Shown piece by piece: positions 20,848 through 34,987 of a DNA stretch of 64,000 bases; the stretch's first letter is position 1; each line of letters starts with the position of its first letter. Under the pieces are notes generated by a model that saw only the letters and a list, made by a program, of their open reading frames with translations, was not told where the DNA came from and made no database searches. A program made the position numbers and the translations under genes. The DNA lies in assembly GCA_948567375.1 (NCBI GenBank), contig OX419755.1, forward strand, positions 62,624,944 to 62,688,943. The letters are read 5' to 3'. This stretch comes from Lunularia cruciata. Lineage: Eukaryota; Streptophyta; Marchantiopsida; Lunulariales; Lunulariaceae.

Positions 20848-22600
20848 TAAAGTGTTTGAAAAGCCCGAATCAGAGGGCCAAGCGTCGAGTAGCTTCCCTT
20901 GCCCCGGATTCCGGCCTCCGTGACTACTTGAATGATGGCCCGTGCTCAAACTCAGCTCCAGTGCAACAACGGCTCTCGCGATGTTGCTTTGCGGCCAGAC
21001 AACGGCAGGCTTTCCAGGCCCCCGAAGCAGCACTATGGTACTCACTACCAGAGTAACAACACCCTCGACCTTCTTGATTTCAGGTTCTCCTCCTCCACTG
21101 GACTTTACACGATAACTAGTTCCGAGCCAATTGCGCGAGTCTCTTCTACTTCACATCAGGCTGTCCGACCACCTCCTTCGCTCCGAATTAAGCACTTGAG
21201 TGACAACTAATAATCGGAATCAGACAAAGGGGAGAGCACCAAATTCAAACCACCGCGCCGTTCTGTTCCGTTCCGCCTCGATGCGAATTCCTATCCACCA
21301 GGAAAGGAGAGTAACGAGATGCCGAGCGACAAAAAATCTACCTCAATGCGTGCAAGCTTTGCAACGACAGCCCCCCAGGCATGGCGTGGAACAGGCTGCC
21401 TGGATGATTTGAAGGGAAATCGACAGAAGGAAGGAAGAGAGGTAGGAACAATTGCTCGCCTACGTGAGCACTACACAATGCATTCACACATGACGACGAC
21501 GAAGCATTCCAGCCAAGCCCTACTGCAGTAATGCTGAATGCTCTGTAGTCTGTAGTAGTAGTAGTAGTAGTAGCAGTAGTAGTAGGAGTAGTAGTAGTGA
21601 TGTAGGCCCGAAGAAGGGCCCTACCTCCTCCCGGTAGAGGACAGAAACACACTTTTGCCGTCTTCTGTGGGCAAAGATCTTTACAGCCGAACGCAACGGA
21701 GTTCTCTGCTCGTCTTCCACACGCAAAAGCGAATCTCCTTGTACTCTATTTCCGACGAAACCTCGTATCCGTCCATCCATTCGTTCATTCATTCATTAGC
21801 AGGTTCAGTTCGAATCGCGCAGTAGGTTCCTTCGAGTAATCATCAATCAATAGAAGCAGCAGGGCCGCTTGAGCCCCGCGCAGATGTGGACCTTTGAGAA
21901 GCGTCGATTAGGACGATCTCAGTTCCCAATTTTATCCAGTCTGGGGATTATTTACTGCACTGTACCTGCTCCGGCACCAGCCGGTCACTTAAGTTCTCTC
22001 GTTGCTCTGGCAGAAGTCAAAGGTGAGGTGAATCTGGCACAGCGCGGACGGAAGGACGACAGATGCTCCAGGTCTCCGCCCATTGCGGGTCCGAACTCTG
22101 AACGGAGAAGGCTCCCTGACTAACGAAGCACCGAAAAGGATGCCGAGGACTCTCGAGCATCATAAAAAGAAAGCGAACAATATTAATACGTGCAGACGGG
22201 AGGCGACCACGTCTTCCCTTCCCTGCCGTCGATGTTCCTACAGATGCATTTCATTTGGACAGGTGAGCGGGAAGAGACGCGGACCTATCTCGCTCGTTGG
22301 ATAAATCTAACGGTTCTCACTCGTCCACGCTCTGACCCGGAACTCTTCTTCTCCCAACTCTATATGTATAGCGGGAGGTACTCCTTCCCAAACCTGCTCT
22401 ATCCCGTACCTTCTTCAAAGTTCTCATCGTTTGTATGTTTGTCCTTTTGCTGCCCTGACATTTATTGAAATCAATTAAGTATTCCTGGTCAATAAATACG
22501 GCCCTCGCTGCTCCCCCATCAACTCCTTAGAGACGTCTGAAATGGTATATATTGCTGGCAAACCCTTTTCTTCGTTCATTCAGGTGTCTCTACTTTGCAG
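20848..22600. promoter_or_regulatory. 5' flank of the HY5 gene
   Basis: Presumed promoter and 5' UTR on the minus strand. A frame continuous with exon 1 stays open to about 21130 without an ATG, so an additional 5' exon cannot be excluded. It holds a trinucleotide repeat (21546-21600). No TATA box or cis-element can be assigned with certainty. Composition is less AT-rich than the DNA right of 22600, which marks the edge of the gene region. Confidence 0.4.
21546..21600. repeat. GTA/TAC trinucleotide microsatellite
   Basis: Runs of GTAGTA with a few single-base changes (CAG, GAG), about 18 units, lying about 700 bp upstream of the HY5 coding start. Confidence 0.9.
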
Positions 22601-25600
22601 AGAGCCAACTTTCCACACATACAGACCTTCTTTTGGGATGGAAAAAGTGAACATTTCTTATTTAGTTATTATTTAGTTAACTTACCCTCTAATGATAGGC
22701 ACAACAACCTTGTTTGTGTTGAGTCCAACATCAAAGTCTCCTCACGAACTAAATCTCCATGAACTCTAGTTGGACCAATTTAGATCAATTCGCTATTGAA
22801 ATATTGAAAGATTATATACATTTCTTAGTCGATGTAGTTGTAGAATTCGTTGGGGTACAGCAATAATGTAGTATTGGCTTGAAAATAATGTATATGAACT
22901 GGACATGCTCTTTACAATTTTCAACGCTCTTGTATAAATTATTGTAAATCATAGACAAATCAAGCGAGTCTTTTTACAATATAGTGATCATCTCCGGTCC
23001 ATTTACAAATGTTGTCGCGAACTAATCATCCTGACAATAGTGTAGAAAAGCTTTATTAACTTCTTTAATTTTACCTTCTTAAACTCATAAATTATGATGT
23101 TATGATTAGATATAACCGCTTGTTTTCTCATAAACTGTCTTGATTTCTTGTGTAAATCTTTTTATCTAATTCCAGTCAGATTCAAAGAATCTGATATGCC
23201 TTGTATTGAATACTAAAAGAAGTTTGTAGATAAGCTTCTAGATTTTAAATCAATTAAATAGCATGTAATTTACACAAACCTATGCATTTTATATATATTA
23301 AGTAGGTTATAGCAAATATTTGTGCAAATTTTCATTCAAAAATAATAATTAAACCATATAAATGTCTGAAGAGTGCATCTCCACGATTGTCTTGCTTCAC
23401 ATATTTATTCAGTCTAGACTTAAAGCTTTCATGTCAATAAATACACTTTCTTTCCATTTATCAATGTTCTACATAATTAAGTGATTTTACATTCCTCTCT
23501 TCCGTTTGGGATTGCGCAAATGAATTCTCAAATTTGCTAATGTGATCTAATTAAATGAATAAGGTGAACAAGTACCCTTTGATAAAGTATTGTTGAAATA
23601 GAATATTAAATGCTTCAAGTATTTAGACCATCTTATTGCAGAAAATTGTAATCTGTTTACAAATTTATGAAGAATAATATATGAATATTTGATAAGTTCT
23701 ACTTCAATAAGCTTTGTAAGGTTACAATCATGCTTCAAGTAAAATCAATGTTTGAATGCATTTTAAATGTGAATAAACAAATATTACTTTGTAACCTAAT
23801 GAGTATAATATAAATGGTGAATGAATGTAATCATACATCTTACTGTTTTTTTTCTTTGTTGTATAATTTTTCACTTTGAATTTGAGTAAAAGACAACAAA
23901 GAAATCCAATTACACAATTTATTAATAAATATCAAAAATCCCAAGTTCAAAAGATGTTCTAGCTTTAATAAAATGTAACATTTACATAATGGCTTGTTTA
24001 ATATAAATATACGAACAACTGAATATATATACCTAACTATGTAAGCTTTCAAAACAAATAAGATTTATAGATAATAAAAATACAACATACAAGTTTTATT
24101 TTAACCAAAGATCTTACTAAATATACAAGATATCTTATCAAGAAGCCAAAGATTTAACACTCAACCACTTAGTTGGTGTTAAATTAGCATTACAACCAAT
24201 CATATTGTTTTAAACTTTAACAACAAACCATATGAAAGTATATTTATAAAACTAACCGACTTTATAACATTTTTATATGCTTTTTCTAATCTAAAACACT
24301 TGGAGTTCTTTAAATTAAGATTTCAAATAAGAGGTCTCTTTACCTTATACCAAGAAGATTTGGAAGTCTTGTTAATTTTAGCACATTTATCCTTACAGAC
24401 AAGCCAGAAAAACAATAATCTTGTAGGAAAGAGACAAAAGACAAAGATAATGAGGATTTAATTTATTTTTTTGAATGAGAGTTCTATTTACAAAACAATT
24501 GTAATTTATGATAAAATAATTACTTGTGCCAAGGATTCTATATTTAGAAAACTTGGATTGTAGCAAGAATTGTGAATTCTGCAACCTCAACTCTAGTAAT
24601 ACACAAAATTAAGAATTGAGTTTTGTAATCTAACCAATAATATTTAGTTCTTATTGACTCTAAGATTTTTTGAATTTAGATGATTTCCTTATTGTTTCTA
24701 TAATTGTCTAAAGTAAGTAAGATGGTTGTAAACTTAAATTCCTACTAACTCAAACTCAAACCTTTCAAATGGGCAAATTGAAGTTAAAATAGCTTTCAAA
24801 TGCACTTTTAAGAAAAGCAAACTTTGCTTAGCTTCAATTTTTGTTATTTAAATGATCAAGAGTGGAGTAAGTGATAGTTATTTTAATAAATATGGGTTAC
24901 TAGAACTCAAATTTCTTTTAATTAATACAAATAAGACATAAAATTAATATAAAAACATTGTATTAGTATATTATATTACTTTGTCTTCAACAATCTCTAT
25001 GCACTTATATTCCATAAGTATGTGTTTTATATCATAAATAGAAGGCTCTAACTTAGAATTATTATCGCTGAAATCTATTAGAATCACATATCAATATTTT
25101 CCTATAAATAAAACATGTTAACATTTTATAAATTTGAATGTCTTATTTAGTATTTTATTTTTGAATCTTCCGATTGCTATAGTAAAATCTTAAGTATATT
25201 ACACCTTGTAATCTACTCTGATTGATCTTGATTAGAAATATTTATATTGAATCTTATATTTCTTGTGTTGATAATGATATTAAAATTATAAGAGAAAGAG
25301 AGTTATACATAGGATCAACAAAGAAAATAGACTATACATTGTTTGATAAATATAGCTTAAAAATATTGAGCATACTATGAAATAAATAGTTTATTTAATT
25401 ATTAAATAAATATATTAAGATGTAAATATTATATTATATTTATGAATTAAACTTTTTTGTTATATTTAGCTAATAATATTATATTCCACAAAAGAATCAA
25501 TAATAATTCTAAGTTCTTATTATCTTGTTCTAGACCTTATTCAAGATCTTGTTTTGCATAAGTTTATCTTGCATATATTTATATGGAACAAAACAAAGAA

Positions 25601-27870
25601 TATTGGAACTTGTTACTCAGAATATGCATATAGCCATACTTAATACCAGAGACCATTTCAGATAAAGGAATTAATTAATATTTATCAGAAATTATATATA
25701 AGTTTATATTTAATAATTACATAAATAAATATTTATGATTAAGTTGGAATTTAAACTCTTTTGTGATCATTTTAAACTCTTATATGCTTCTTATTTATAA
25801 GTTACGAGCTAAATATATCTTTATAGTAGAATAATTTCCTTTGCTTATATGAGTACACTTAGCATGTACTCTTTTTGCTTTATGTTTTATTTTAGCAGAA
25901 TTTATTTTTAGATACATTTTTTCTACCTTGAAATATGCAATACTTATATGCTAATATAAATTTTCCAATAAGTTATTACGTTCATATGGTTTTTTATCAA
26001 GTATCACTAAATTCAGATGAATAGACTTACTTAAAGCTACATATGATTACCTCAGTAGTATTCATGACAGGAAGAAAGATCCTTACATCTTAGCAACCAT
26101 ACTCAAAATGTAGAAAGGTTTAGTATCTATTTCTTCTACTTTACATGCAAATAGAGGATGCGACAGTTCAATCAAGTATAGCCTATGAATGCTTAATTTA
26201 AAATACCTATTCCTATACATATAACAAAAATATGCATTATTCACAAACAATCCAACTTACCAATGGGTTATAGCAATCAAGAATAGAGTCATGGATGAAA
26301 AATAATTAGGTTAAATTAGGTTTCTAGATATGATTTTTTTACACACCACATAACTCCTTCAATACATGCACAACTTTGATTATATAGTTGGGAAAATCAG
26401 ATTTGTTGTCATACTTTTGGTGTCTTATTTTCATAAATACATCCAAGAAGGTTAAGTTATAGTATTCACCCAATATAACCATTGTAGCTTTGGATATGTT
26501 TGCATCCAAATTTATTTATCCATACAAATATTATTTTGATTAAATTTTTGTGTTTGTTTAAATTACAATTTTTTCATCAGTAATTTCTAACTCTTTATTG
26601 CTTGTACTTATAATCATGAAGAGTGAATCTTTGTTTAATTATGAGCTTTAAAGCATAAAATTTATGTATCCACAATAGATTTTCTTCTAAATATAAACAA
26701 TCTTCATATAAAAGTGCTACTACTTAGCCTTTGGATTTTGTATTTAGATATTATTTTATCTACTTGTAAAAACTCATGGAATTTTGTTTGTAGCATTTTG
26801 GTAAATAACCTATCATACATAGAAACGTACAGCTCATAATTGATCAAATGTAAAGGGATGTGTCACAATATACTCCTCTATTGTTCCTTATTTAACCTAT
26901 TTGGTAGAAAAAAATCCAAGAAGAATTCACCAAGAAGGATTCGCCAAGAAGGAACATAGTTGAAATGACAAAGAAAATCCCTAACATATAAGAAACAAAA
27001 ATCTATGGAAATCAAGAAAGTGATGTTTCAATGTGACAATGCAACTTCCATTTGAAGGTCTCTTGAAGAATCTTCCAAAGATATGTGTACTTTCATTTTG
27101 AAGGTAATATTAGTTCCCTTCTCAAGGCACACATATTCCAAAGAACTCCATTCCTTCCAAATATCTTCCCACCACTCACACTATGAAAATTAGTGTTATA
27201 AGCAAGGCACTCAATAAAGGTTTGACATCTGTGTGATATACACTCACTCAAGTTGTGCATTTTGGCTATTTGCAACACCACAATGTAATAAAACCTTCTC
27301 AAGGCATTGCATCCAAAAAATTGTAAAGAAGCTAAGGATAAAACACACCAAGTAGCCAATAATTTTTATTTTGACATTTCATCAAGGTACTAACAAGAGA
27401 GAGAGAGTAAATTTCACAAGGAAATACAAAAGTGAGGAGTAGATAAATGGTCTTTCAATTTATTCATCAATTGCTCTAACTAAGCAATAAAGCACTTGCA
27501 TGTTAGGCTTAAATAGTCAAGTGACCCAAGAGTTACAAAACTTATCAAGATCAATCAAACATCCAAGACCAAAGATAAGTAGAAGGTAATGGTTAATTAA
27601 CTACTTTTTTTGATTACTAACGGTCCTTTGGCTACATGAATGTGAGACTTAAGTGCTAATGGTTTTACATGTTCTTGCTCTATTGATTCCTCTAGTTCTA
27701 AATCCTCTATTGAAAGCTCTTATTGCTCTTATATGTCTAATAATGCTAATCATAAATTCTCCTTAATCTCTAAAAAGTTATGCTTGATCCACTCTAATTC
27801 CTTAAGCTATATTCTCAATGCTTTGATCAACCAATAAGTTACGTTAATTTCTATTGTGTATCTCGACATT
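22601..27870. other. AT-rich gene-free region
   Basis: Very AT-rich with stops in all frames and no domain signature. It includes one copy of a dispersed repeat (26330-26800). It looks like old, decayed transposon DNA. Confidence 0.6.
26330..26800. repeat. Dispersed repeat C, copy 1
   Basis: Shares a long series of matching blocks in the same order with 43390-43830, for example GATTTGTTGTCATACTTTTG versus GATTTGTTATAATAATTTTG, TATTGCTTGTACTTATA, GTATC-ACAATAG and CTACTTAGCCTTT. The copies are clearly diverged. The family is not identified. Confidence 0.65.
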
Positions 27871-27874
27871 TGCA

Positions 27875-28290
27875 ACACCAAAGCTAGTTTGTTTGGAAGT
27901 TAGAGTGATAGTCTTGGTAGTCAAAGTTATATTAGTAGTTGCTCAAAGATTAAGTAATGGCGGTTAGATTTTGTATTAGAGCTATTGATAACACCATAAG
28001 ATCAACCATCACTTCCACCACTTGATTCATCAATGGCTTTATTAGGGTTAGAGAGCAAAGTTGAGCAAAGGGGTATACCTTTGAAGTGCAACTCCAAAGA
28101 GCTAAATTATTTAATGTTGAGCCTTTGAGCTCTTGTTTACGGTGGACAAAGACCGGCGAGCATCACATGAAGTCTCTTAGCTAAAGTGGGTGTGGCTTGA
28201 ATGTAATTAATGCACATTGTTGGCATATCATTGAGTTGAAGATCAATTTTTAATTTGAATTGGATGTGATTTGAGTTGAGTGCAAATTGA
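27875..28290 (+). repeat. Left LTR-like repeat of the PHD-Gypsy element
   Basis: Matches 39486-39890 in the same orientation in many blocks, and 51780-52130 in the opposite orientation. The match starts at ACCAAAGCTAGTTTG. The precise TG start and CA end are not clear. Confidence 0.65.
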
Positions 28291-29089
28291 GTTCATTAGT
28301 GAAATAAGAGTCAATGAGAAATTGGTGCAATTACATTGGTGGTATCTCCAAGATTGGTAGGATCGTTGGTATCTACAATTGCAATTATTTAAAATTTTCC
28401 TTTAGTTGTGTAAATCATGGACGGATGCACTATTTGAGTTATTGTAAACTTGATAGAAGGGGTGATGGTGTATGGAGGCACAAACTAAATTTATGAGAAT
28501 TGAGTCAATTTGAGACTAGGTGTTTGATTCAAGCATAAGGAGATGAAATCAAGGTCAATTTGGTACAAATTAAGCACAAAGTGCAAAATTAGAGGTAGAT
28601 TTGGGAACCTATTTCCTTGAATTAGTGATTTGGAGATCCATATTCTCTCAATATGGGCCAAGGTGATAATTAGCAAAGGATTACAAGGTCAACCAATTAT
28701 AAAGGAGGTGCATCAGATTATCAAAGGGTGTGCAAATTTGGAGGTTGAGTTAGCAGAGGTTACCTGAATTGCCTTAGCTAGTTCTCAAGTTTGTCGAGGT
28801 TGGTAAAATTTGGCAGAGGTTCAAATTGGCAAGAAGAAAGGATTCATTTGGAAGTCAAGTTGGTGGAGTTTGCTTGGATTTTCCTCACTAATTCTTGAGT
28901 TGGTAGAGCTCGACTCAATTTGGCAAAGATTAAAATTAGCAAGAAGAAAAGACTCATTTGGCTAAATTTTGGCATTTAGAGGCTTCAAAGCAAGGCTAGC
29001 AAGCCAACTTATTGGTGTGAGACTAGCTAATTTAGTTGAGTTTTTAGTAGTTGTTTGGCAAAATCTTCCCACCGTTTAGGATTGTGCAA

Positions 29090-29155
29090 AATAAGGTTGA
29101 ACCACAGATCTTTGGTTCCTAGACTAGTGCCTTAGCCAATCGATCCACCCTCGCT
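29090..29155 (-). repeat. tRNA-like sequence, possible SINE head or tRNA pseudogene
   Basis: On the minus strand GGATCGATTGGCTAAGGCAC resembles a Pol III A box region, and GATCTGTGGTTCAACC resembles a B box, with spacing typical of a tRNA. The D and anticodon stems do not pair well, so it is not a working tRNA. It could be the head of a tRNA-derived SINE; a body and target duplication were not established. Confidence 0.35.
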
Positions 29156-30365
29156 CATTGACTTAGTGACTGGTAGCTTGATATATATATTCATGTAGCT
29201 TTGGCTAAAAATAGATAATTGGACCCCATCCTTGGTGATCTTGGTATTGTAGGAGTAGATAAACACTCCTATTATGTCAAATGCCAAATGGTGAGAGAGT
29301 CAATCTGGGTTTGATTTGTGAGATGGAGTGCTATCATTTTGATTTCTTGTGATTGGATCTCCTCCATTCTATCCTTCTTGTGTATGCACCATATGTATGT
29401 GAGGTGCCTTGATATATAGAGCATTGGTGCTCTAATGTACTCTCAATAGTGAGGCTAGAGTGATGACTAGTCAAACTACTTATGTTTTTCTTTGGTGATG
29501 TAGGAAGTGATGACCTATAGACCATGAGAGTGCATGTTATGATGGTAGGTTATAGGTTGCACTTTCTTCTTATGTACTTGTCATAGTTAGAGTTACATTA
29601 GGGTGGTTTTTGGTAGTAGTACTTGGTGGTTGAAATTGCAATTTGGTGTACATCATCACTATAGATTTCTCCATGGATTTTAGAGGAGATTTTACTATAA
29701 TACACAATGGGTTTACACAAATGAGCACTTGATATCAGCCCATATCTCACGTCCCAATAAGGGAGTGTATTGATTCCAATTTGGAGTTTGATATGAGAGT
29801 TGATTTAGTTGAGAGTGTCCATGGTGTATCCACATTGTTGTTGTAGGACATGGATGAGATTTATGGGGCCTCCAAGTGCCATAAGCAATACTCTAGTAAA
29901 ATTGGTACCATTGAGTTGGATGACTTTATCAAGAAGTTTGATAGTTGATATGATTTGCAATAAATATGGAACTTGAGATTGTTCGTACCCTTGATGGCAT
30001 GGAAGAGGTTGTTACAACACTTGGAAGGTCTGCTAATGGATGACCACCATGAGTTTAGAAGAGCTCACTTGGAGGAGATTGAGCTATGGAGGCAACATTT
30101 GTCTCCAAACTACATCTCCATTGTTTCAAGTATGGTTTCTAGTGGTAGATTTGCACACTCATGAGTTCTAGCTCTAGTAGCATTGGTGTATCTAATGGAA
30201 GTGCACTAGTTGGAGATGGTGCAACTAAAAGTGGAGGTACTATTGTGGGAGGTGGTGTTGTATTGGAGCTTAGCTCCATGGTAGAGTTCTTCTAGTGTTT
30301 GAGGCAAAACTACCAAGAAGTGCAGACTGACAAGTTAAGGAGCTTGTAGGAGTTATGATAGAAGG

Positions 30366-30949
30366 TTGGAGAGAGCCTATGCCAGGCATACACTTGATGA
30401 GATGGCTAATCAATTTCACTCAAGGAGTTGTTGTGGTCTAGGCAATCTAGTTTGGTATGAAATCTTGGACAAGGAGTTGCAATGTAAAGTATGTGATGCT
30501 ATGTTATTACATGCTACCTCACATAATTTGATGGTGATATTTAGTTTGGCTGAGCACATTGAGTTCAACATGGTGGAGGAGAGAGTGGTGATATATGGGT
30601 TTGATATAGACCTTATCCTAATTGTTACTTCTTCTAGAGTGCAATTGAATGCATCATATCATGTTGGCTTTTGAGGGTAAAGTGGATAGCCTTGATCATA
30701 TAGAGCAAGTGGAAGGCCTAGTGCAGCTAGATCCTTACTTTCATTTTTGGGTCAATAGCAACCAATGAGTAGCAATGTAGCTTGTTTGACTTGTAGTGGA
30801 CCTCACCACAAGAGAGAGTGCACTCAAGGCAATGGATATAATATCTTTGGTGCATCATAGCCAACAAAGAGATAGTGTGACCATTGTCAAAAATTTAGTC
30901 ACACTAGTGATCAATGCTTTGACCTTTACTTGGAGCTATGGAATGGTAG
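30366..30949 (+). pseudogene. PHD-Gypsy gag fragment with two Cys-rich motifs
   Basis: An open stretch of about 100 codons (30366-30674) reads as Gypsy gag helical sequence (YARHTLDEMANQFHSRS, VCDAMLLHATSHNL). After a frame change come TCSGPHHKREC (about 30789-30822) and a clean CCHC zinc knuckle CDHCQKFSHTSDQC (about 30876-30917). It is then interrupted at 30950 by the copy-1 insertion of repeat B. Confidence 0.7.
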
Positions 30950-31616
30950 TGTTATACCATTAGCTAGACATATTATTATCTAGAGGTGGAAATTGGCTCA
31001 GTAATATCTTGAGGGATGTTATATATCATTTGGTGACACATCTATCTAACACTCTATCTCTTTTTATGACACATCTACCTATCTAAGTATGTTATATAGA
31101 TTTATCACCAAAAGATTTCTCTTTCAATAAAGCAAAGGCCAAAAACATTTTGAAAACTTTAGAGCCAATTTTGGAGACCTAAATGGATGAATTAGACTTT
31201 GAAAAACAAAAAATTATTCCCTTTTATTTTTCCTCTTGGAGAGAAAGGCATTGGCTTCTCTTCTCTCTATTTTTCTCATCAAAAGCTTTCCAATAGTACC
31301 TCATCCATGCTATTCTAAATCCTATAGGAAGATTCTCCAAATATTCTTTATGGTCAAACTTGTTTGACAAACCAAATAAGACAAGGATAGACATGTCACC
31401 AATCTATATAACAAATTTAAGGGTAGAACTTGATGACATATCACCAATTGATGTATCTTATCCAAGGGTGGATCTTCCTTTGATTGGATTCTCTTTGCTA
31501 TATAATAAAGATAAAGTGCTTCTTTGGGGCATCAAACTATTGAGGGATGGAGCCTTATGTTTCTCTTGGGATCTCTCATGTCCTTAAAACATTAAAAGTA
31601 GTGTTACGTGGCATGT
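30950..31616 (+). repeat. Repeat B copy 1 (probable solo LTR) in the PHD-Gypsy gag
   Basis: Starts TGTTATACCATTAGCTAGACA, like TGTAATACCAATAGCTAGACA of copy 2 at 35165, and shares blocks such as CCAAGGGTGGATCTTCCTTT and GTGCTTCTTTGGGGCATC. GGTAG stands on both sides (30945-30949 and 31617-31621), a possible 5-bp target duplication. The last 20 bp differ from copy 2, so the right end is less sure. Confidence 0.7.
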
Positions 31617-32492
31617 GGTAGAGGAGCTTTAGGTGATGGAGGACAAGGTGGTAGAAGACTCACACATATTAGGAGCACAATACCTGCTCTTGCTTCTGAT
31701 ATAGCCATAGCTACTTGGATTGAGTAGTTGGAGCATAGATTGGTTAGCATGGCCATAGCTTAGAGAAGATCAGATTCAAGTGTTGAGGCTTCCACCTCTT
31801 ATGTTGGTGATAAAGATGTCATGGACTTCATGTGTGGAGTAGCATAAGTAGATGCATCTACCATAGTGACTAGGAGTGTAATACATGCTCCAAAGACTAG
31901 AGGAGTATCAATGGAGTTGGACATATAAAGAGGAAAGGCTAATAGACAAGTCAAACTTCCCCAATCATTCACATTCTGTGAGGCACTATAAACAACATCC
32001 ATGGCCCCTAGACATCTTAGTGTAGGTGTCGTAGGTGATGATGGAGTGCATGATGGACTAGATATTAGTTAACATATACAAGTACATAAATTGAGACTAG
32101 CAAGATGTTGGGGGTGGCTCAATTGATTATGTATGTCACTTTGTTCTCAATCAGTGATATGTTTACATTGAGAATTGACTCAACTAAGGTGTTTTAGTTG
32201 GCTGCCACTCATTATGAAAGTAGGGATGATGTGGTTCTTGCTTCTAAAGTAGAAGTGGTTGATAGTGGAGCTAACTTGGTTGAAGATTATGGGATCCATT
32301 CCACAACTAATGGTTTATGGCAGACAATAATAGTTAGGTTGGAAAAGTTACTAACTAGACCTGCATTTGACCAAGCTCAGTTCACACAAGGAGTTCTTTT
32401 ATTGGAAAATTAGAGTGAGATATTTTGTTTGGTGGGACCTCAAAGGAAGGTCAATACACCACAAAGGGTTCTATTACACTTTGGTGTGTAAC

Positions 32493-32918
32493 TGTAAAAG
32501 ACCGAGATCGAGGAGAGAAATAAGAGAATGGAAAATCACATTGGGACACTTGAATGTGTGAAAACTCTGAATGCCTAGCATGAGCTTTGGCCTTGGTGTT
32601 TATAGGTAGAATAAAAGGCCCTTGAGAAGCTTCTCAAGAAGCTTCCTCAAGCTGCTTTCTTAGAGTGCAAGCCAAGTTAACTAGGAAGCTTCTCAAGAAA
32701 CTTCATTCTAGGAGCCGCCTACTTGGCGTGCAAGCTAAGCTAGTTGGAAGCTTCTATACGCTTCCTTCTAGAAGCTACTTACTTGAGGTGCAAGCTAAGC
32801 TAGCCGAGAAGCTTCCCAAGAAGCTTCATAGATACTTTCGGAATATTCTAGGCTAATTTGTCTTATGCGCTACTTTGCAAGCCCGACTAACTTTGTCGCT
32901 AAACTCTATATTGTGACA
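32493..32918 (-). repeat. Solo LTR of the heat-element chromovirus family, diverged
   Basis: Aligns along its whole length with the 423-bp LTRs of the intact chromovirus at 54734 and 59953. On the plus strand it starts TGTAAAAGACCGAGATCGAG and ends ATATTGTGACA. Length is 426 bp. It shows many substitutions. Flanks GTAAC/CCAAC match poorly, so the target duplication is decayed or absent. Confidence 0.85.
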
Positions 32919-34987
32919 CCAACCCTTTCTATTAAAGAAGGCTATAGTTGTTGGCTCTTGGGCTACAAAAGGCTAATGTGAGGACATGTCCATTTTAGAT
33001 CCAAATATCTCTAGGGGGTGGTTCTACATGGTACATATCATATGGAAAGCTCATTATCTAGATTTAGCCTAGTCATCCAATTGATATCTTTATGGTGAGA
33101 GCTTATGCCATTGTGATTGTAGAAAAGTCATATGATGTGCTAGTTAGTTGAGTAAATTATACCCCATGGATTTTAGTATCAATTATTGGGAGAAGACAAC
33201 ATACTATAGTCCAGGTTTGCAATCAGGTTAGGGATAAGTATGTCATCTATTGGTGCACTTTAGTAGTGGTGATCTTGGCTCACTATAGTCAAGGATCATG
33301 GCATCAGTTCTAGTTTTCAATGGTTTTGTTTCTTGGCCTAGTGATTTATGGGAGAGGAAGACCTATGTAGACGATACTCCAATACCAAAGGAGATCACTC
33401 AAATTTGGAGTATGAGTGGGATTTTTGCATCCACCTTGGATGTTCTATTCTGGAGTTTTGAGGAGAAATTGCAATAACATGCAGATTAGATGGTGCAAAA
33501 GGCTTGGAGTGGAGCCTTTGTACCACCAAGAGACCAATGTAAGAATGAGCCTCTAGAGTTTATTTATCTTTTCATCTTTGAATATCAAAGTTATTGCTTG
33601 GTAGTATCTAACAAAGGGAGTATGCCTATTGGAGTTGTTTGATTGGATTAACATTGGACTAGTTGTAGTACTACATGTAGGTATATGGGTTTAGAGGTAC
33701 TTGTATGTGGAGAGAGATAATTGCTAGGTGAGTCTCTCTGTATCATATGACACACTTGGTATATTGATATCTTGAGTTATTATCAATGTCAATAGTCAAG
33801 GATATCAAAAGACCCTATTAATAGATATTTCCTTGTTAGGTGTGCATGATCTAAAGAGATATAGTCTCATTCAAAAATCACCAAATCATCATCCATCCAG
33901 AAATCACCAAATGGTGATTTTTGGATGGCCATGTTAAGGACATACCCATAATAGCAAGGTCAAGGTTTATAGGACCCTTGATCAAGTGAGTTCTGGGAGA
34001 TATTACATATACTACAACATTTCTAAGTTCATCAATCTATTTCTCCAACCTACATGCTGCAAAACATTTCTTTGATGGGTGATTATAGCACATGGGTAGT
34101 GGCAAGTAAGCATTAGGTCCATTTTTGGATAAGACCTATTGTGTTGTTAGATGCAACTAAAGTTGGATCACATGTCCATCACCTTCATCTTTGGTGGACA
34201 AACCTCTTATCTGGAGAGTCTTTATAACATGTCTATTATGGGATTCAATGGTTAGCCCACCTTATTGTTGATGATATTCTGGATGTTGGACACTAGTCAT
34301 AGATCAACTATGGCAATGGTGAACCTTGTTGGGTAGCCAAGAGCAACTTTACCCACACTCATGAGTTTTCCAAGCTCACATGCTTTTCAAGAAGGAAGTC
34401 TTCGACTTGTTTGGGACTCATAATTACAACAATTGGTGGAGCTCAATGCCAATGAGAGAGAGAGGACAAGAAGTCTCCATGAAGAATCAATAATTTCAAA
34501 GGCATATAGGTATCAAATGTTAGGTTAGGCTATGGACTTGAATTGTTTGACATGGATTGTGAGCCTTGGCTTGGTAGAACAACATAAGATGTGCTTGATA
34601 GGCATATTCAAACACTTGTGAGCTTTATGCCTATTAAGATGATTCAAGCACATGTTAAAGGCAATGGAATAAGTTAACATGGTATTCTTGGGACACAACT
34701 AGTGGCTACTAGTGAGATTGGTCTACTTGGGGTTCATTTAGGTGAGCATGGTCTACTTGGGATGTAGCTAGAGGACACATGGAGCTTGCATCCAAAGGAG
34801 AGGGAGTTTTTTGCTCTCAAGTTGGGGACTCTAGCAATTGAGTGCATGATATTGTTGCTCCCAAAAGCTTGGTGTAACAGCTAGTCAATGCATCTCCCAC
34901 TCCTACATCAATTTCAGAGTATACTTGGGAGCTAGACATGGGACCCAAGCTCACAAGAGTGGAAAGATGGAGAGTTTGGAGGTTCTT

